A stretch of 64,000 bases of DNA, from NCBI GenBank assembly GCA_017302575.1, contig JAFLDD010000001.1, positions 988,629 to 1,052,628 of the forward strand, read 5' to 3'. Below are positions 1-10,118 of this stretch, piece after piece; the first letter of the stretch is position 1, and the number at the start of each line of letters is the position of its first letter. The notes beneath the pieces were generated by a model. The model made no database searches and had not been told where the DNA came from. It was given only the letters and a program-made list of their open reading frames with translations. The translations under genes and the position numbers were made by a program. The stretch is from Alphaproteobacteria bacterium (GTDB lineage Bacteria > Pseudomonadota > Alphaproteobacteria > Rickettsiales > UBA3002).

Positions 1-268
1 GATTCACGTAAGCCGATGCATCGAGCCATTGGTAGGCGCGCGGAATAGGCGCTGCGAGATCTTTGATTTTGAGCGAGAAAGCATTTGGCTCTTTGCCCGC
101 ATTGAGCAACTTGTAGATATTCTCAAGCTGCGGGGCGAGCTTCGCCCAGTTATCGAGAGCTTCCTGCATCGTCTCAGCGATGTCGGCGACTTTGGTGGCG
201 GTTTTTAAATCCTTGGATACGACAATCAGCGTACCATCACGACCATTCTTAAGGCTTCCTAATTTCAT
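1..268 (-). CDS. fumarylacetoacetate hydrolase family protein, N-terminal part (runs off window)
   Basis: The 89 visible residues match the N-terminal region of the short bacterial fumarylacetoacetate hydrolases: [12 protein letters not shown] at the start, then a helical stretch ending in PRAYQWLDASAYVN. The enzyme family splits fumarylacetoacetate into fumarate and acetoacetate, the last step of tyrosine degradation. The catalytic FAH domain lies beyond the left edge and cannot be checked. The ATG overlaps the hmgA stop codon in an ATGA junction, so the gene is the third cistron of hpd-hmgA-fah. No maleylacetoacetate isomerase gene is seen; it may follow outside the window. Confidence 0.85.
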   Translation of the reverse strand, partial: MKLGSLKNGRDGTLIVVSKDLKTATKVADIAETMQEALDNWAKLAPQLENIYKLLNAGKEPNAFSLKIKDLAAPIPRAYQWLDASAYVN

Positions 269-1416
269 GCTTCTCTCCAAGACAAGGGGTAGTCTTTCCA
301 TTCGGTGGTTTTGATATCATCGGCAATCTCTACCGTTTCACGCGTGTCTATCATTACCGCGACTTCGTCGAGCATTTTTGGTGCGTCGGTCGGTTTGCGT
401 TTTGCGTCAGCTTCTTCGGCCAATTTGAAGGCCTTGGGGTGCGGGCCATGCGCAAAGCCTGCGGGATGCAAGGTGACCATGCCGGGTTTGATATTATCGC
501 GGCTGAAGAATTCACCATGATGGTAGAAAATGATTTCGTCGAAATCATTGTTCGAATGATAAAATGGCACCTTCAATGCATTGGGATCCATTTCCGCAGG
601 GCGTGGCGCGAAGGTACAGACCACGAAGCGATTGCCAACGAATGTCGTGTGTGCAGATGGCGGCAAGTGATAGCGGTGGCTCATGAGCGGCCTGATATCG
701 CGCCAGTTGATGCGCACGGGCAAATTATCGCCATGCCAACCCGTTACGTCGAGCGGGTTGAACGGGTAGGTCACGGTGGTGAATTTCCCTGCGCGGCGCA
801 TTACCACATTCCATTCCTTATTGTCCTGCTGCGCTTTGTAGGCGTCGTTCAGCTCGGGAACATCCAGCATCGCGGGGTCGAAAATCGCGTGGTCACCCAC
901 GAGACCTTTCTCGGGCAAGCGGTAGCCGTCATATTTCGATTCGATGAGCAGAATCTCGCTTTTGCCTTTCGATTCGATGCGCCATTTGGCACCGCGCGGC
1001 ATGGTGATGTAGTCACCCGCTTTATAAGCGAGGTGACCGAAATCGCAGAACACATCCCCTTCTCCGCTATGGATGAACAGCAGCTCGTCACTTTCTGCAT
1101 TCGTTACGAGATGATCCATCTTGCCACTCGTTACCCACCAACGCACGCTACAGGTGCTGTTGGAGAACATGGGCACTGCGTTCCATGGCGTATTGCTGAT
1201 TGACGAGAGTTTATTCAAATCGAACGCATAGGGGCGCAAATCCCCTTCCCATTTCACCCAGCCTGTAGGCTTGTGTGCATGGTGCAGATGGGTGCATGGT
1301 CCAAAGAATCCTTCGCGCCCGAACTCGCGCTCGAACGTGCCTTTAGGCAAGTCGCAATGGGCCTGACGTGAAGCCGTGCCCGCCACGCGCGGAAAGCTGA
1401 TATATTTGCGGCTCAT
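265..1416 (-). CDS. hmgA: homogentisate 1,2-dioxygenase
   Basis: The 383-residue protein is a cytosolic cupin-type ring-opening dioxygenase that converts homogentisate to maleylacetoacetate with non-haem iron. It has the family's N-terminal segment ([19 protein letters not shown]), the central cupin core ([18 protein letters not shown]) and the C-terminal metal region with [13 protein letters not shown] and [11 protein letters not shown]. The length fits the shorter bacterial branch of the family rather than the roughly 440-residue form. It starts at an ATGA overlap with hpd and ends in an ATGA overlap with the fah-like gene, which implies translational coupling in one operon. Confidence 0.95.
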   Translation of the reverse strand: MSRKYISFPRVAGTASRQAHCDLPKGTFEREFGREGFFGPCTHLHHAHKPTGWVKWEGDLRPYAFDLNKLSSISNTPWNAVPMFSNSTCSVRWWVTSGKMDHLVTNAESDELLFIHSGEGDVFCDFGHLAYKAGDYITMPRGAKWRIESKGKSEILLIESKYDGYRLPEKGLVGDHAIFDPAMLDVPELNDAYKAQQDNKEWNVVMRRAGKFTTVTYPFNPLDVTGWHGDNLPVRINWRDIRPLMSHRYHLPPSAHTTFVGNRFVVCTFAPRPAEMDPNALKVPFYHSNNDFDEIIFYHHGEFFSRDNIKPGMVTLHPAGFAHGPHPKAFKLAEEADAKRKPTDAPKMLDEVAVMIDTRETVEIADDIKTTEWKDYPLSWREA

Positions 1417-2510
1417 GCCTTCTCCTTCAGTACACCACGGCGCACTTGGTCGTCCTCGATCGATTGGAAGAGTGCGCGGAAGTTACCTTCGCCGAAGCCT
1501 TCATTGCCCTTGCGTTGAATGATCTCGAAGAAGAGCGGACCAATCACCGTGTTGGTAAAAATCTGCAGCAACAACTCTTCGGGCTTGTCCTTATCCATGG
1601 CCTCACCATCGATAAGAATTTTGTTCTTGCGCATACGCGCCAGATCTTCACCATGGTTTGGCACGCGTTCATTCACGCGGTCATAATAGGTGTCTTTGGT
1701 GTCCATGAAGTCGACGCCTTTGGTGCGCAGCAATTCGACCGTTGCATAGATATCGGTTGAGCCCAGCGCGATATGCTGAATCCCCTCGCCGTTATGCAGT
1801 TTCAGATATTCCTCGATCTGCGATTTATCGTCGGAGGATTCGTTGATAGGAATACGGATATTGCCGTCTGGGCTGGTGAGCGCACGTGATTTGAGGCCCG
1901 TTTGCTTGCCCTGAATATCGAAGTAACGGATTTCGCGGAAGTTGAAGAGCTTCTCATAAAAACCTGCCCACTTGTCCATATTGCCTTGGAAAACATTGTG
2001 CGTGAGGTGGTCAATGTATGTCAGGCCAGCACCTTTGGGGTTGCGGTCCACGCCATCGAAGAACTTAAAATCGATATCGTAGATGCTGCCATTATCGCCG
2101 TAACGATCGACGAGATAGACGAGCGAGCCACCAATGCCCTTGAGAGCGGGAATGGAAAGTTCCATGGGCCCTGCAGTGGATTCCACCACTTCCGCACCTA
2201 GTTCTTTAGCGCGCTTGAACGCATAGGCCGCGTCTTTGACACGAAACGCCATAGCGTTGGCGGAAGCACCATGCTCGTCGGTGAAAAGTTTGGCTTGGCC
2301 ATTGGGCTCGGCATTCAGAATGAAGTTGATGTCGCCCTGACGATAGAGCGTCACGTTCTTGCGACGGTGCTTGGCAACGGCGATGAAGCCGAGACTTTCA
2401 AAGAGTTTTGCCAGTTTCTCTGGTTCTTTCGACGCGTATTCGACGAATTCAAAACCGTCCGTACCCATAGGGTTTGGGAAGGGTTCGTTTTTCATTGCGG
2501 CATGTGCCAT
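1413..2510 (-). CDS. hpd: 4-hydroxyphenylpyruvate dioxygenase
   Basis: The product (365 residues) converts 4-hydroxyphenylpyruvate to homogentisate with Fe(II) and O2. Two VOC-fold halves are visible: an N-terminal half starting FEFVEYAS, and a catalytic C-terminal half with metal-ligand segments [19 protein letters not shown] and the C-terminal [10 protein letters not shown] start it at [11 protein letters not shown] because AGGAG lies about 8 bases upstream. A 19-residue longer reading frame has no ribosome site. First gene of hpd-hmgA-fah, divergent from phhA; the 109-bp gap must hold both promoters. Confidence 0.95.
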   Translation of the reverse strand: MAHAAMKNEPFPNPMGTDGFEFVEYASKEPEKLAKLFESLGFIAVAKHRRKNVTLYRQGDINFILNAEPNGQAKLFTDEHGASANAMAFRVKDAAYAFKRAKELGAEVVESTAGPMELSIPALKGIGGSLVYLVDRYGDNGSIYDIDFKFFDGVDRNPKGAGLTYIDHLTHNVFQGNMDKWAGFYEKLFNFREIRYFDIQGKQTGLKSRALTSPDGNIRIPINESSDDKSQIEEYLKLHNGEGIQHIALGSTDIYATVELLRTKGVDFMDTKDTYYDRVNERVPNHGEDLARMRKNKILIDGEAMDKDKPEELLLQIFTNTVIGPLFFEIIQRKGNEGFGEGNFRALFQSIEDDQVRRGVLKEKA

Positions 2511-2619
2511 GGGGTTTCTCCTGCTGGAATAGGGTTGCAACATAGCGCTGTTGCAGCGCACTGGCAACCCTTTGCCTTGGAAACTCCGTGTGTTATAGTG
2601 CGACGCAATAGGAGTGCAT

Positions 2620-3468
2620 ATGCGCGCAGAAATTGGGTTTGAGTTAAGGGGTGATTATTCGAACGTGAACCCCGAGGATATGAGTTGTAGCTTTAAGTGG
2701 GAGTCGTTCAACGAAGACCATCACGCCATGTGGCGGTTCCTGCTTCAGCGCATCATGCCAGAGCTTCAAAACCGCGCCTGCCAAGAATATCTCGATGGGG
2801 TGGCGCTGCTCGACTTCGCGGGCGAGAACGGCATTCCCAACTATGACCGCATCAGCGAGCGACTCACAGCACGCACGGGCTGGAAACTCATTACCGTTCC
2901 CGGATTGATTCCTGCCGAGATGTTTTTTGCGCATTTGGCTAAACGCCAATTCCCCGTCACCACCTTCATTCGCAAGCCCGAGGAAATCGATTATCTGGTC
3001 GAGCCTGATATTTTTCACGACATGTTTGGGCATGTGCCGATGTTGGCGCACCCCGTATTTGCCGATTATTTCCATGCGTTTGGTGAAGGCGGCATGAAAG
3101 CCCACCAGCATGGTTATTTGCCGTATCTGGAAACACTCTATTGGTTCACGGTGGAGTTCGGGCTGATTAATACGCCCAAGGGTCGTCGCATTTATGGTTC
3201 GGGCATCACCAGCTCGATGGGTGAATCGAAATATTGCTTAAGCGAGGCGCCTAAGCATGTAGCCTTTGATGTGAAGCGCATCATGCGCCAGCAATACCGC
3301 ATTGACACCTTCCAGAACCCGTATTTTGTCATTGATAGCTTTGAGCAGCTATTAGAGGCCACCAAGCCTGATTTCTTACCTATTTACAAAGAGATAGCTG
3401 CCAAAGAGTCGGTCGGTGTGGGTAGCATATTACCCAGCGATATTCTGTTCCAAAAGGGCCAAGATTAA
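2620..3468 (+). CDS. phhA: phenylalanine 4-monooxygenase
   Basis: The product (282 residues) hydroxylates phenylalanine to tyrosine with tetrahydropterin and non-haem iron and feeds the adjacent homogentisate pathway. The iron-binding 2-His-1-Glu set is visible: both His in FHDMFGHVP and the Glu in YWFTVEFGL. The ATG at 2620 is preceded by AGGAG at 2610-2614; an in-frame GTG at 2614 lies inside that ribosome site and is less likely. Pterin carbinolamine dehydratase (phhB) and the tyrosine aminotransferase are not in the window. Confidence 0.95.
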   Translation: MRAEIGFELRGDYSNVNPEDMSCSFKWESFNEDHHAMWRFLLQRIMPELQNRACQEYLDGVALLDFAGENGIPNYDRISERLTARTGWKLITVPGLIPAEMFFAHLAKRQFPVTTFIRKPEEIDYLVEPDIFHDMFGHVPMLAHPVFADYFHAFGEGGMKAHQHGYLPYLETLYWFTVEFGLINTPKGRRIYGSGITSSMGESKYCLSEAPKHVAFDVKRIMRQQYRIDTFQNPYFVIDSFEQLLEATKPDFLPIYKEIAAKESVGVGSILPSDILFQKGQD

Positions 3469-3536
3469 CGGCTGATTGTCACGGTATCTTCACACTCCCA
3501 ATCCCCTGATTTTGCTAAATTTGAAGGTGGAAAGGA

Positions 3537-4538
3537 GTGGTTATCGCACTGGATACTTCACAGATAACCCGCGAACGAAACGCGCCTGCACAGCTTGCAG
3601 CGAGCCCTGACCTACGTTCAGAATCTGGCGAGAAACGCTTCATTACCGAAGGTGAAAAACGTTTTAACTGGCTAACTTATACAGGCGTGAATTATGGCCT
3701 GAATGTGGCGCTTAGCCTTATTGCTGTGTATTGGGCAAACCGCACCCATACAGGTACGGCAGCACGTGGCTGGTGGAAAAAGCAGTGGGATAAAATTCCA
3801 GGCATCAGCGATAAGTTGGCGGATACATGGTCGAACCGCAGCTTCTTCCTGACGGGTGGATTTGCGGTGCTTTTACCTGTGAAATGGCTGGAAGATGCGC
3901 GCTCTGAACTCGTGCATAAATACAACCGCGAGATTTATGGGGAACGTGCTGACACTGACCCTGTTATTCAACAGGCGGAACGTGATTTGGCAGATGCACC
4001 GCGCCAAGGCTGGACGTCGATTATCAGTAGCCGTGTGTTGTCGCTCATTCCGTTTTATTTCTTCACTGGGTTTGTGTGGGATAAAGCCAGCAAACTTTCC
4101 AAGTTAACGAATGAAAGTGTCTATGTTGATAAACCTATCATCGCTGCTAGTCGCTGGATTGGTAAAACCATTTCCAAGGTTACGGGCGATACGAAAACCC
4201 TAGATGCAATTACTGATCTAGAGCGCACGGCGCCTGGTGTTTTCAAAGATGGTGTTGAAGTTGTGGGGCGTGATCCCAACCGCGTGGCATGGCCATATTA
4301 TTTCATCAATGAAGCGATTACATCGTGGATGGTTGCCGCCGCCATGTTCCCGATTACGCGTATTGTGGCGCCGTTTACGGATGGTGAATACCGCAAAGAA
4401 CAAAAAGAGAAAAAACAGCCGCCAGTAGAAGAAGTTGCTGTTTCTACACATGCGCCACGCACGCATATTTCTGCACGCGAGAAAGATTATCAGCAGCGCG
4501 TTGAGTCAGCACCGCAGCAGCAAGCACTGGCTAAATAA
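3537..4538 (+). CDS. uncharacterised membrane protein, paralogue A
   Basis: A 333-residue protein I do not recognise. After a charged N-terminal 40 residues come hydrophobic segments (VNYGLNVALSLIAVYW, FFLTGGFAVLLPV, SRVLSLIPFYFFTGFVW, WMVAAAMFPITRIVAPF) and a charged, Gln/Glu-rich tail with THAPRTHISAREKD. It is related to the protein at 6870-7907: shared order TY..V...N, then GG....P...LED, then a DP-containing linker, then SR and membrane segments, then an H(A/T)P...SRE tail. Start is uncertain: GTG at 3537 is immediately preceded by AAGGAG, which is too close. It overlaps kbl by 8 bp tail to tail. Confidence 0.75.
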   Translation: MVIALDTSQITRERNAPAQLAASPDLRSESGEKRFITEGEKRFNWLTYTGVNYGLNVALSLIAVYWANRTHTGTAARGWWKKQWDKIPGISDKLADTWSNRSFFLTGGFAVLLPVKWLEDARSELVHKYNREIYGERADTDPVIQQAERDLADAPRQGWTSIISSRVLSLIPFYFFTGFVWDKASKLSKLTNESVYVDKPIIAASRWIGKTISKVTGDTKTLDAITDLERTAPGVFKDGVEVVGRDPNRVAWPYYFINEAITSWMVAAAMFPITRIVAPFTDGEYRKEQKEKKQPPVEEVAVSTHAPRTHISAREKDYQQRVESAPQQQALAK

Positions 4539-5718
4539 GCCCGAATTTCTTTCCGACTTTTTCAAATGTTTTGAGTGCGAAGTCGATTTGCGCATCCGTT
4601 AAGCTTGCACAGATTTGCATACGCAAACGTGCCGTGCCTTCAGGTACAACGGGGTAACCAAAGCCCGTGATGAAGATGCCTTCATTGAGTAATTCCTGAC
4701 TCATCTTAATTGCAAAAGCCGTATCGCCTAAAATAATCGGAATCACTGCTGATTCGCCATCATGCGGTTTGAAGCCGAGTTTTTTCAGGCCTTCACGCAT
4801 CTTTGCAGTGAGCGCATGGAGGCGCGCGACACGCTCTGGCTCGCGGTTTAGAATCTCAATCGCTTTACAGGCACTTGCAGCGATGGTTGCTGGCAGCGCA
4901 TTCGAGAAAAGTTGCGGGCGCGACACTTGGTTGAGGTACGTAATGAGCGCCTTGGAGCCTGCAACATATCCGCCTGCTGCACCACCGAGCGCTTTACCCA
5001 GCGTGCCTGTGTAAATGTCGATGTCCTTCTCTACGCCGAAATGTTCAGCGCAGCCACGACCATGTTTACCCATCACGCCTACGCCATGGGAATCATCGAG
5101 AATGATGATGGCATTATATGCACGTGCGAGCTTCACGATCGCGGGGAGGTTTGCAATGTCGCCTTCCATGCTAAAGACACCGTCGGTCACGATGAAGATG
5201 CGGCGCGCACCTTTTGCTTCCTTCAGCTTGGCTTCGAGTTCCGCCATGTCAGAGTGCGCGTAAATCATGCGCTTGGCTTTGCTCATGCGGCAGCCGTCAA
5301 TCAGCGATGCGTGATTGAGTGCATCGGAAATCAGCACATCCTCAGCGCCAGCAATTGATGGCATCAAGCCGGTATTTGCCGCCCAGCACGAAACATAGGT
5401 GAGCGACGCCTCGGTGCTATGGAGTTTTGCAATCGCTGATTCGATTTTGTCGTGGATATCAAACGTACCGCAAATGAAGCGCACAGACGCAGTGCCCGCA
5501 CCATATTTGCTCAGCGCCTCCTGCCCTGCTTGGATGACTTCAGTGTGGTTGGCAAGGCCAAGATAGTTGTTCGAAGAGAGCACGAGAATATCACCCGACT
5601 TCTCTTGCATGTGCACCTTAGTGTCCATCGGCCCCGTGAGGTGGCGGAAGGTTTTGAGCGTGCCTGCTTGCGTCAGCGTTTCAATTTCAGACTTTAATTG
5701 TGCGTCGAAATTACTCAT
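4531..5718 (-). CDS. kbl: glycine C-acetyltransferase (2-amino-3-ketobutyrate CoA ligase)
   Basis: The product (395 residues) is a PLP-dependent alpha-oxoamine synthase. It cleaves 2-amino-3-ketobutyrate with CoA to glycine and acetyl-CoA, the second step of threonine degradation. It shows [11 protein letters not shown], the [15 protein letters not shown] cofactor region and the Schiff-base Lys in [15 protein letters not shown]. The ATG at 5718 overlaps the tdh stop in ATGA, so it is coupled to tdh. An in-frame TTG four codons upstream is possible but has no better ribosome site. Confidence 0.95.
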   Translation of the reverse strand: MSNFDAQLKSEIETLTQAGTLKTFRHLTGPMDTKVHMQEKSGDILVLSSNNYLGLANHTEVIQAGQEALSKYGAGTASVRFICGTFDIHDKIESAIAKLHSTEASLTYVSCWAANTGLMPSIAGAEDVLISDALNHASLIDGCRMSKAKRMIYAHSDMAELEAKLKEAKGARRIFIVTDGVFSMEGDIANLPAIVKLARAYNAIIILDDSHGVGVMGKHGRGCAEHFGVEKDIDIYTGTLGKALGGAAGGYVAGSKALITYLNQVSRPQLFSNALPATIAASACKAIEILNREPERVARLHALTAKMREGLKKLGFKPHDGESAVIPIILGDTAFAIKMSQELLNEGIFITGFGYPVVPEGTARLRMQICASLTDAQIDFALKTFEKVGKKFGLI

Positions 5719-6743
5719 AGCATGCTCCAATCCAGAATCACTTTGCCGCTATTGCCCGAGCGCATGATATCGAAACCCTTTTGGAATTCGTTGTAGGGAA
5801 AACGATGTGTGATGATAGGCGTGATATCGAGACCGCTTTCTAGCATCATACTCAGTTTGTACCATGTCTCGAACATCAGGCGACCATATATGCCTTTAAT
5901 GGTAAGGCCTTTGAATACCACCGCGTCCCAATCAATGGCCGTGTTATCGGGTTGAATGCCAAGCATGGCAATCTTACCGCCATGCGCCATGTTACCAATC
6001 ATTTGCGACAGCGCTTTAGGGTTGCCCGACATTTCCAAACCCACGTCGAAGCCTTCGGTCATACCAAGTTGGTCGGCGACATCTTCCAGTTTCTGCTTGG
6101 TGATATTGACGGTGGTGGCACCCATCTTTCTTGCGAGATCCAAGCGATATTCGTTCATATCGGTTATCACCACGTGGCGCGCCCCCGCCTTTTTCACCAT
6201 GCCGACCGCCATCGCGCCAATAGGGCCCGCGCCTGTAATCAGCACGTCTTCGCCCACCAAGTCATAGCTAAGCGCAGTGTGCGCCGCATTACCAAGCGGG
6301 TCAAAAATGGCGTAATGCTCTAACGGAATTTCTTCACTGCATTTCCAAACATTGAGCGCGGGCACCACGACATATTCAGCGAAGGCGCCGTTACGGTTCA
6401 CACCAACCCCCAAAGTATTCGCGCATAAGTGACGACGGCCCGCCATACAATTACGGCAATAGCCACAAACGATGTGCCCTTCGGCGGAGACCAAATCCCC
6501 CACTTCAATATGCTGGACGTTGCTGCCCACTGCCTCGACACGGCCAACGAATTCATGACCCGCCACCATGGGAACAGGGATGGTTTTTTGCGCCCAGCTA
6601 TCCCAGTTATAAATATGCACGTCAGTGCCGCAAATACCGGTCATCAGCACTTTGATGCGCACATCGTTGATGCCGTATTCGGGCACGGGCACGTCCTCGA
6701 GCCAGATACCTTCCTTCGCGTGCGCTTTGACCAGTGCCTTCAT
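5715..6743 (-). CDS. tdh: L-threonine 3-dehydrogenase
   Basis: A 342-residue zinc-dependent medium-chain dehydrogenase that oxidises threonine to 2-amino-3-ketobutyrate with NAD. Visible are the catalytic zinc site ([13 protein letters not shown] and AGHEFVG), the structural zinc cysteines ([15 protein letters not shown]) and the nucleotide-binding [16 protein letters not shown] segment. Length equals the family norm. It is the first gene of tdh-kbl, and the pair is enough to turn threonine into glycine and acetyl-CoA. Confidence 0.96.
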   Translation of the reverse strand: MKALVKAHAKEGIWLEDVPVPEYGINDVRIKVLMTGICGTDVHIYNWDSWAQKTIPVPMVAGHEFVGRVEAVGSNVQHIEVGDLVSAEGHIVCGYCRNCMAGRRHLCANTLGVGVNRNGAFAEYVVVPALNVWKCSEEIPLEHYAIFDPLGNAAHTALSYDLVGEDVLITGAGPIGAMAVGMVKKAGARHVVITDMNEYRLDLARKMGATTVNITKQKLEDVADQLGMTEGFDVGLEMSGNPKALSQMIGNMAHGGKIAMLGIQPDNTAIDWDAVVFKGLTIKGIYGRLMFETWYKLSMMLESGLDITPIITHRFPYNEFQKGFDIMRSGNSGKVILDWSML

Positions 6744-6869
6744 GAAAAACTCCTTATTTTATGCCGTTTTAGCGGAAGTTACCCCCGCACGCAACGGGGT
6801 AATTGTAACCCAATCTTCATAATACTAGGGGGGTGGGTTTGCTAGAATACAGGTTGGAGAGACCTATTA

Positions 6870-7907
6870 GTGAGTACTGAAAAAACAGTTTCAGAATCCT
6901 CGGCACGCGCACAGGGCGAAAAGCCTATCGTCACGACTGGCCAGCATATCCATAAGTGGAGCACGTACCTCTCAGTAGATTGGGTATTTAATACACTATG
7001 TGGTGTCGGCTTTGCTTATGGAGCAAAATACACCAAGATTGGGCAAAAACTTTGGAGTGGCCCAATTCAGAAAATAGGGACCAAGCTACTAAATCCTTTT
7101 TTCAAAAATGATATCGCAAAGGGTGGGGACGAGAGCGTAAAAGCTTTCGATGCACTTAAATATAGCGTTGATAAGTTTGAGACATTCTTCAGCATTATTG
7201 CTGGCGGTATGTTTACGATTCCGCCACTCATGGTGCTTGAAGATAAGAAAAATCGTATCGGTATTTCACGCGGGCTTGATGAGATGATTCATGGCAAAGA
7301 GAAGGTTGCCAATGATCCGAGATTTGAAGCCTCCTACAAAGCAATTGAGCAAGAACCAACCAAAGATTTTGCCGCAGGCATGACGTCACGTTTTGCCGCG
7401 CTCGCGCCTCTGTTGGCTTGGGTGCTGATTCCTAAATCATGGGTTACTAAATCCCCTATATTCAAACCTATTATTGGCGCCAGAACAGCATTCTTTGGCA
7501 AACTTGGTGATGTTGTTGATGGCACCGCACGTAAAATGGGTTTCTCAGAGGCAAAGCTGAAAGACGGCATTAAGCTTGATATTCTGCGGGATGCTAACGG
7601 CGAAATCAAAATAGGTGAAGTCGCAGTCGATGCAAAAGAAAAATTTGACTACATCACACGCAGCGCCACCCCAATGGATTTTGGTTTAGGTCTGCCTTAT
7701 GCTGGTCTGCATGCTATCTTTTATAGCATGTTTGCTGGCGGTAAAGAGAAGAAGCCTGAAAAGAATTCGCCTGCTCCCGCGCGTCACACTGAGCAAGAGC
7801 ACGTGGTTGAAACCACCCATACTCCAAAGGCGAAAGTTCACGAGATTGTAAGCCGTGAGCGCATGGCAGAAGCGCCAAAGCTCGAACATGCGGTAGAGCG
7901 CGCTTAA
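6870..7907 (+). CDS. uncharacterised membrane protein, paralogue B
   Basis: A 345-residue protein of unknown role that resembles the protein at 3537-4538 in order of motifs and in its tail (ETTHTPKAKVHEIVSRER). Hydrophobic segments include VFNTLCGVGFAYG, FFSIIAGGMFTIPPLMV, FAALAPLLAWVLIP and GLGLPYAGLHAIFYSMF. The rest is rich in Lys and Glu. The GTG start at 6870 has GGAGAG nine bases upstream. It is divergent from tdh and overlaps the MaoC gene by 4 bp at the 3' ends. Confidence 0.78.
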   Translation: MSTEKTVSESSARAQGEKPIVTTGQHIHKWSTYLSVDWVFNTLCGVGFAYGAKYTKIGQKLWSGPIQKIGTKLLNPFFKNDIAKGGDESVKAFDALKYSVDKFETFFSIIAGGMFTIPPLMVLEDKKNRIGISRGLDEMIHGKEKVANDPRFEASYKAIEQEPTKDFAAGMTSRFAALAPLLAWVLIPKSWVTKSPIFKPIIGARTAFFGKLGDVVDGTARKMGFSEAKLKDGIKLDILRDANGEIKIGEVAVDAKEKFDYITRSATPMDFGLGLPYAGLHAIFYSMFAGGKEKKPEKNSPAPARHTEQEHVVETTHTPKAKVHEIVSRERMAEAPKLEHAVERA

Positions 7908-8359
7908 GCGCTACGACGCGGCATAAGCACTGCCACTTCCATTCCCATCACTAATTCATCGCGCTGATTAAATGCTTCGATTTTATATTTCACTACGCCT
8001 TTATCGGGGCGTGAATTCGAAGGGCGCGCGGCGATAATCGTAATCGTTGCACGTAACGTATCGCCAGGCTCGACGGCTTTGGGCCAACGCAAATTATCAA
8101 TTCCTATCCCCACCAAGCCGGTTGCCACTTGTCCAAGCGGGGTATTGCGTAGCTTCTGCCCCATGATAATCGAGGCAGTTTCCCACCCACTTAATACGAG
8201 TGCGCCAAATAAACTATCTCGCGCGGCGACGGGGTCGGTGTGGTGTGGCTGAGGGTCATAGCGCTTTGCAAAGGCTAGCGCTTCGGCTTCAGTGGTAGTG
8301 TGCGGCTCTGTTTCAAAGCGCTGGCCGACACTGAAATCTTCGAAATAATAGGTGCTCAT
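7904..8359 (-). CDS. MaoC-like dehydratase
   Basis: A 151-residue single hot-dog-fold protein of the MaoC/(R)-hydratase type, which usually hydrates enoyl-CoA thioesters. It has the start YYFEDFSVGQRFE, the hydratase-2 signature FAKRYDPQPHHTDP with catalytic Asp and His, and DNLRWPKAVEPGDTL. No good ribosome site is seen before either candidate start (8359, or 8371 with four more residues); I prefer 8359 by family alignment. It diverges from the acyl-CoA operon at 8412 and may share its promoter region and pathway. The substrate is unknown. Confidence 0.85.
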   Translation of the reverse strand: MSTYYFEDFSVGQRFETEPHTTTEAEALAFAKRYDPQPHHTDPVAARDSLFGALVLSGWETASIIMGQKLRNTPLGQVATGLVGIGIDNLRWPKAVEPGDTLRATITIIAARPSNSRPDKGVVKYKIEAFNQRDELVMGMEVAVLMPRRSA

Positions 8360-8411
8360 GTTGCGCTGCATCTAACACGCTTTGCATCGCCCGTGCAACC
8401 AGATATGACTC

Positions 8412-10109
8412 ATGCCTCTTATGAATGCTTCTTCTACAACGCTTCATGGCACGCCGTGGCTTGATGGACTCACCATCGGGCAAGCGTTATCGCGCACTGC
8501 TGCACGCTTTGCAGAGCGTGATGCGATTATCTTCGCGCAGCAAGGTCTGCGCCTAAATTACCGCGAATATGATGCGAAGGTAACGGAAGTGGCCAAAGGC
8601 CTGCTTGCGATGGGCATCAAACCAGGTGAGCATATTGGCGTATGGGCCACGAACATCCCGCAGTGGGTGTTATTACAATACGGCGCCGCACGCGCAGGTA
8701 TTGTGTTGGTGACCATTAACCCAGCCTATCGCCCGTTCGAACTTTCCTATACGATTGCGCAAAGTGATATTGTCGCGCTGTTCTTGACCGATCAGTTCAA
8801 ATCCTCCGATTATTATGCGATTTTTACGGAAGCCTGCCCAGAAATCACCAGCGCACATGATGGGATGATTCGCAGCGAGGCATTTCCTAAATTGCGCCTT
8901 GCCGCAGCACTCAAGCCCAATGCTCCGAGCGGCTATCTCGCATGGGAAGAGATGCTCAAAGCCAGTCGTAATGTGGATGATGCAACGCTGGAAGCCATCG
9001 GTGCAAAACTTAGCGCACATGATGTCATTAATATCCAATATACGTCGGGCACGACGGGTTTTCCCAAAGCGGCGATGCTCACCCATCGCAATATTCTGAT
9101 GAATGCGTATTATGTGACGGGCTGCCAGAATATTTCCGAGAACGACAGAATGTGCGTTCCCGTGCCTTTCTACCACTGCTTTGGTTGTGTGATGGGCTCG
9201 CTAGGCGCAGTTAGCCGTGGCGCGGCGCTGGTCGTGCCTGCGGAATATTTCCAGCCTGCCGCAACGCTCGAGGCTTTGGAGAAAGAACGTTGCACGACCA
9301 TCTATGGCGTGCCCACCATGTTCGTGGCGATGCTGGATGAAATGAGCAAGCAACCGCGCACCTTACCACAACTGCGAAGTGGGATTATGGCGGGAAGCCC
9401 CTGCCCGATTGAGGTGATGAAGAAAGTCATCGACGTCATGAATTGCCGAGAAATCACTATTGCCTATGGTCAGACAGAAACCTCGCCCGTGGTGACACAA
9501 AGCCGCACGGATGATTCGGTGGCGTTGCGCGTCGAAACGGTAGGGCGTGAGATTGATGGTGTAGAAATTGAAATTCGCAACCCCGAAACAGGTGTAAAAG
9601 TTTCAGATGGTGAACAGGGTGAACTTTGCGCACGTGGCCATACCACGATGCGCGGCTATTACAAAAACCCCGAGGCTACCGCTATCACGATTGATAAAGA
9701 CGGTTGGGTGCATACCGGTGATCTGGCCATTCGCAGGCCGGATGGCTATTTCAAAATCACGGGACGCCTAAAAGATATGGTGATTCGCGGTGGCGAGAAT
9801 ATTTACCCACGCGAAATTGAAGAGTTCCTCTTCACCCATCCCGACGTTGCGCAAGCGGCAGTGTTTGGTGTGCCAGATGCCAAGTATGGCGAGGAATTAT
9901 GTGCATGGGTACAGCTCCATCCACAGGCCAAACTGGATGAGGAAACACTGCGTGCATTCTGCAAGAAAAGTCTGGCGCACTATAAAGTGCCCCGTTACAT
10001 TCAGTTCGTTGACAGCTTTCCAACCACCGTCAGTGGTAAAATTCAGAAATTTAAAATGCGTGAGCAGGTATGTGAAGCGCTGAAATTGCAGGAACAAAAA
10101 ACCGCTTAA
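8412..10109 (+). CDS. AMP-forming acyl-CoA synthetase
   Basis: A 565-residue ANL-superfamily ligase that activates a carboxylic acid to its CoA thioester through an acyl-adenylate. Core motifs are present: YTSGTTGFPKAAMLTH (P-loop-like), YGQTETS, the TGD hinge region, the GRLKDMVIRGGENIYPREIEE segment, and the C-terminal catalytic Lys in SGKIQKFKMRE. It resembles the ACSF2-like branch that is common beside leucine/isovalerate genes, so a short branched acid such as isovalerate is a reasonable guess. First gene of a co-directional operon to 19796. No clear ribosome site before the ATG at 8412 (or 8421). Confidence 0.9.
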   Translation: MPLMNASSTTLHGTPWLDGLTIGQALSRTAARFAERDAIIFAQQGLRLNYREYDAKVTEVAKGLLAMGIKPGEHIGVWATNIPQWVLLQYGAARAGIVLVTINPAYRPFELSYTIAQSDIVALFLTDQFKSSDYYAIFTEACPEITSAHDGMIRSEAFPKLRLAAALKPNAPSGYLAWEEMLKASRNVDDATLEAIGAKLSAHDVINIQYTSGTTGFPKAAMLTHRNILMNAYYVTGCQNISENDRMCVPVPFYHCFGCVMGSLGAVSRGAALVVPAEYFQPAATLEALEKERCTTIYGVPTMFVAMLDEMSKQPRTLPQLRSGIMAGSPCPIEVMKKVIDVMNCREITIAYGQTETSPVVTQSRTDDSVALRVETVGREIDGVEIEIRNPETGVKVSDGEQGELCARGHTTMRGYYKNPEATAITIDKDGWVHTGDLAIRRPDGYFKITGRLKDMVIRGGENIYPREIEEFLFTHPDVAQAAVFGVPDAKYGEELCAWVQLHPQAKLDEETLRAFCKKSLAHYKVPRYIQFVDSFPTTVSGKIQKFKMREQVCEALKLQEQKTA

Positions 10110-10118
10110 GGAGCGTCC

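Noticed and set aside
439..1203. 254-codon plus-strand open frame
   Set aside because: It lies entirely antisense to hmgA, has no family resemblance and follows the codon-position bias of the real gene.
6779..6802. Inverted repeat TTACCCC...GGGGTAA in the tdh/6870 gap
   Set aside because: It could be an operator but has a 10-base spacer and no second copy; too little to assign a function.
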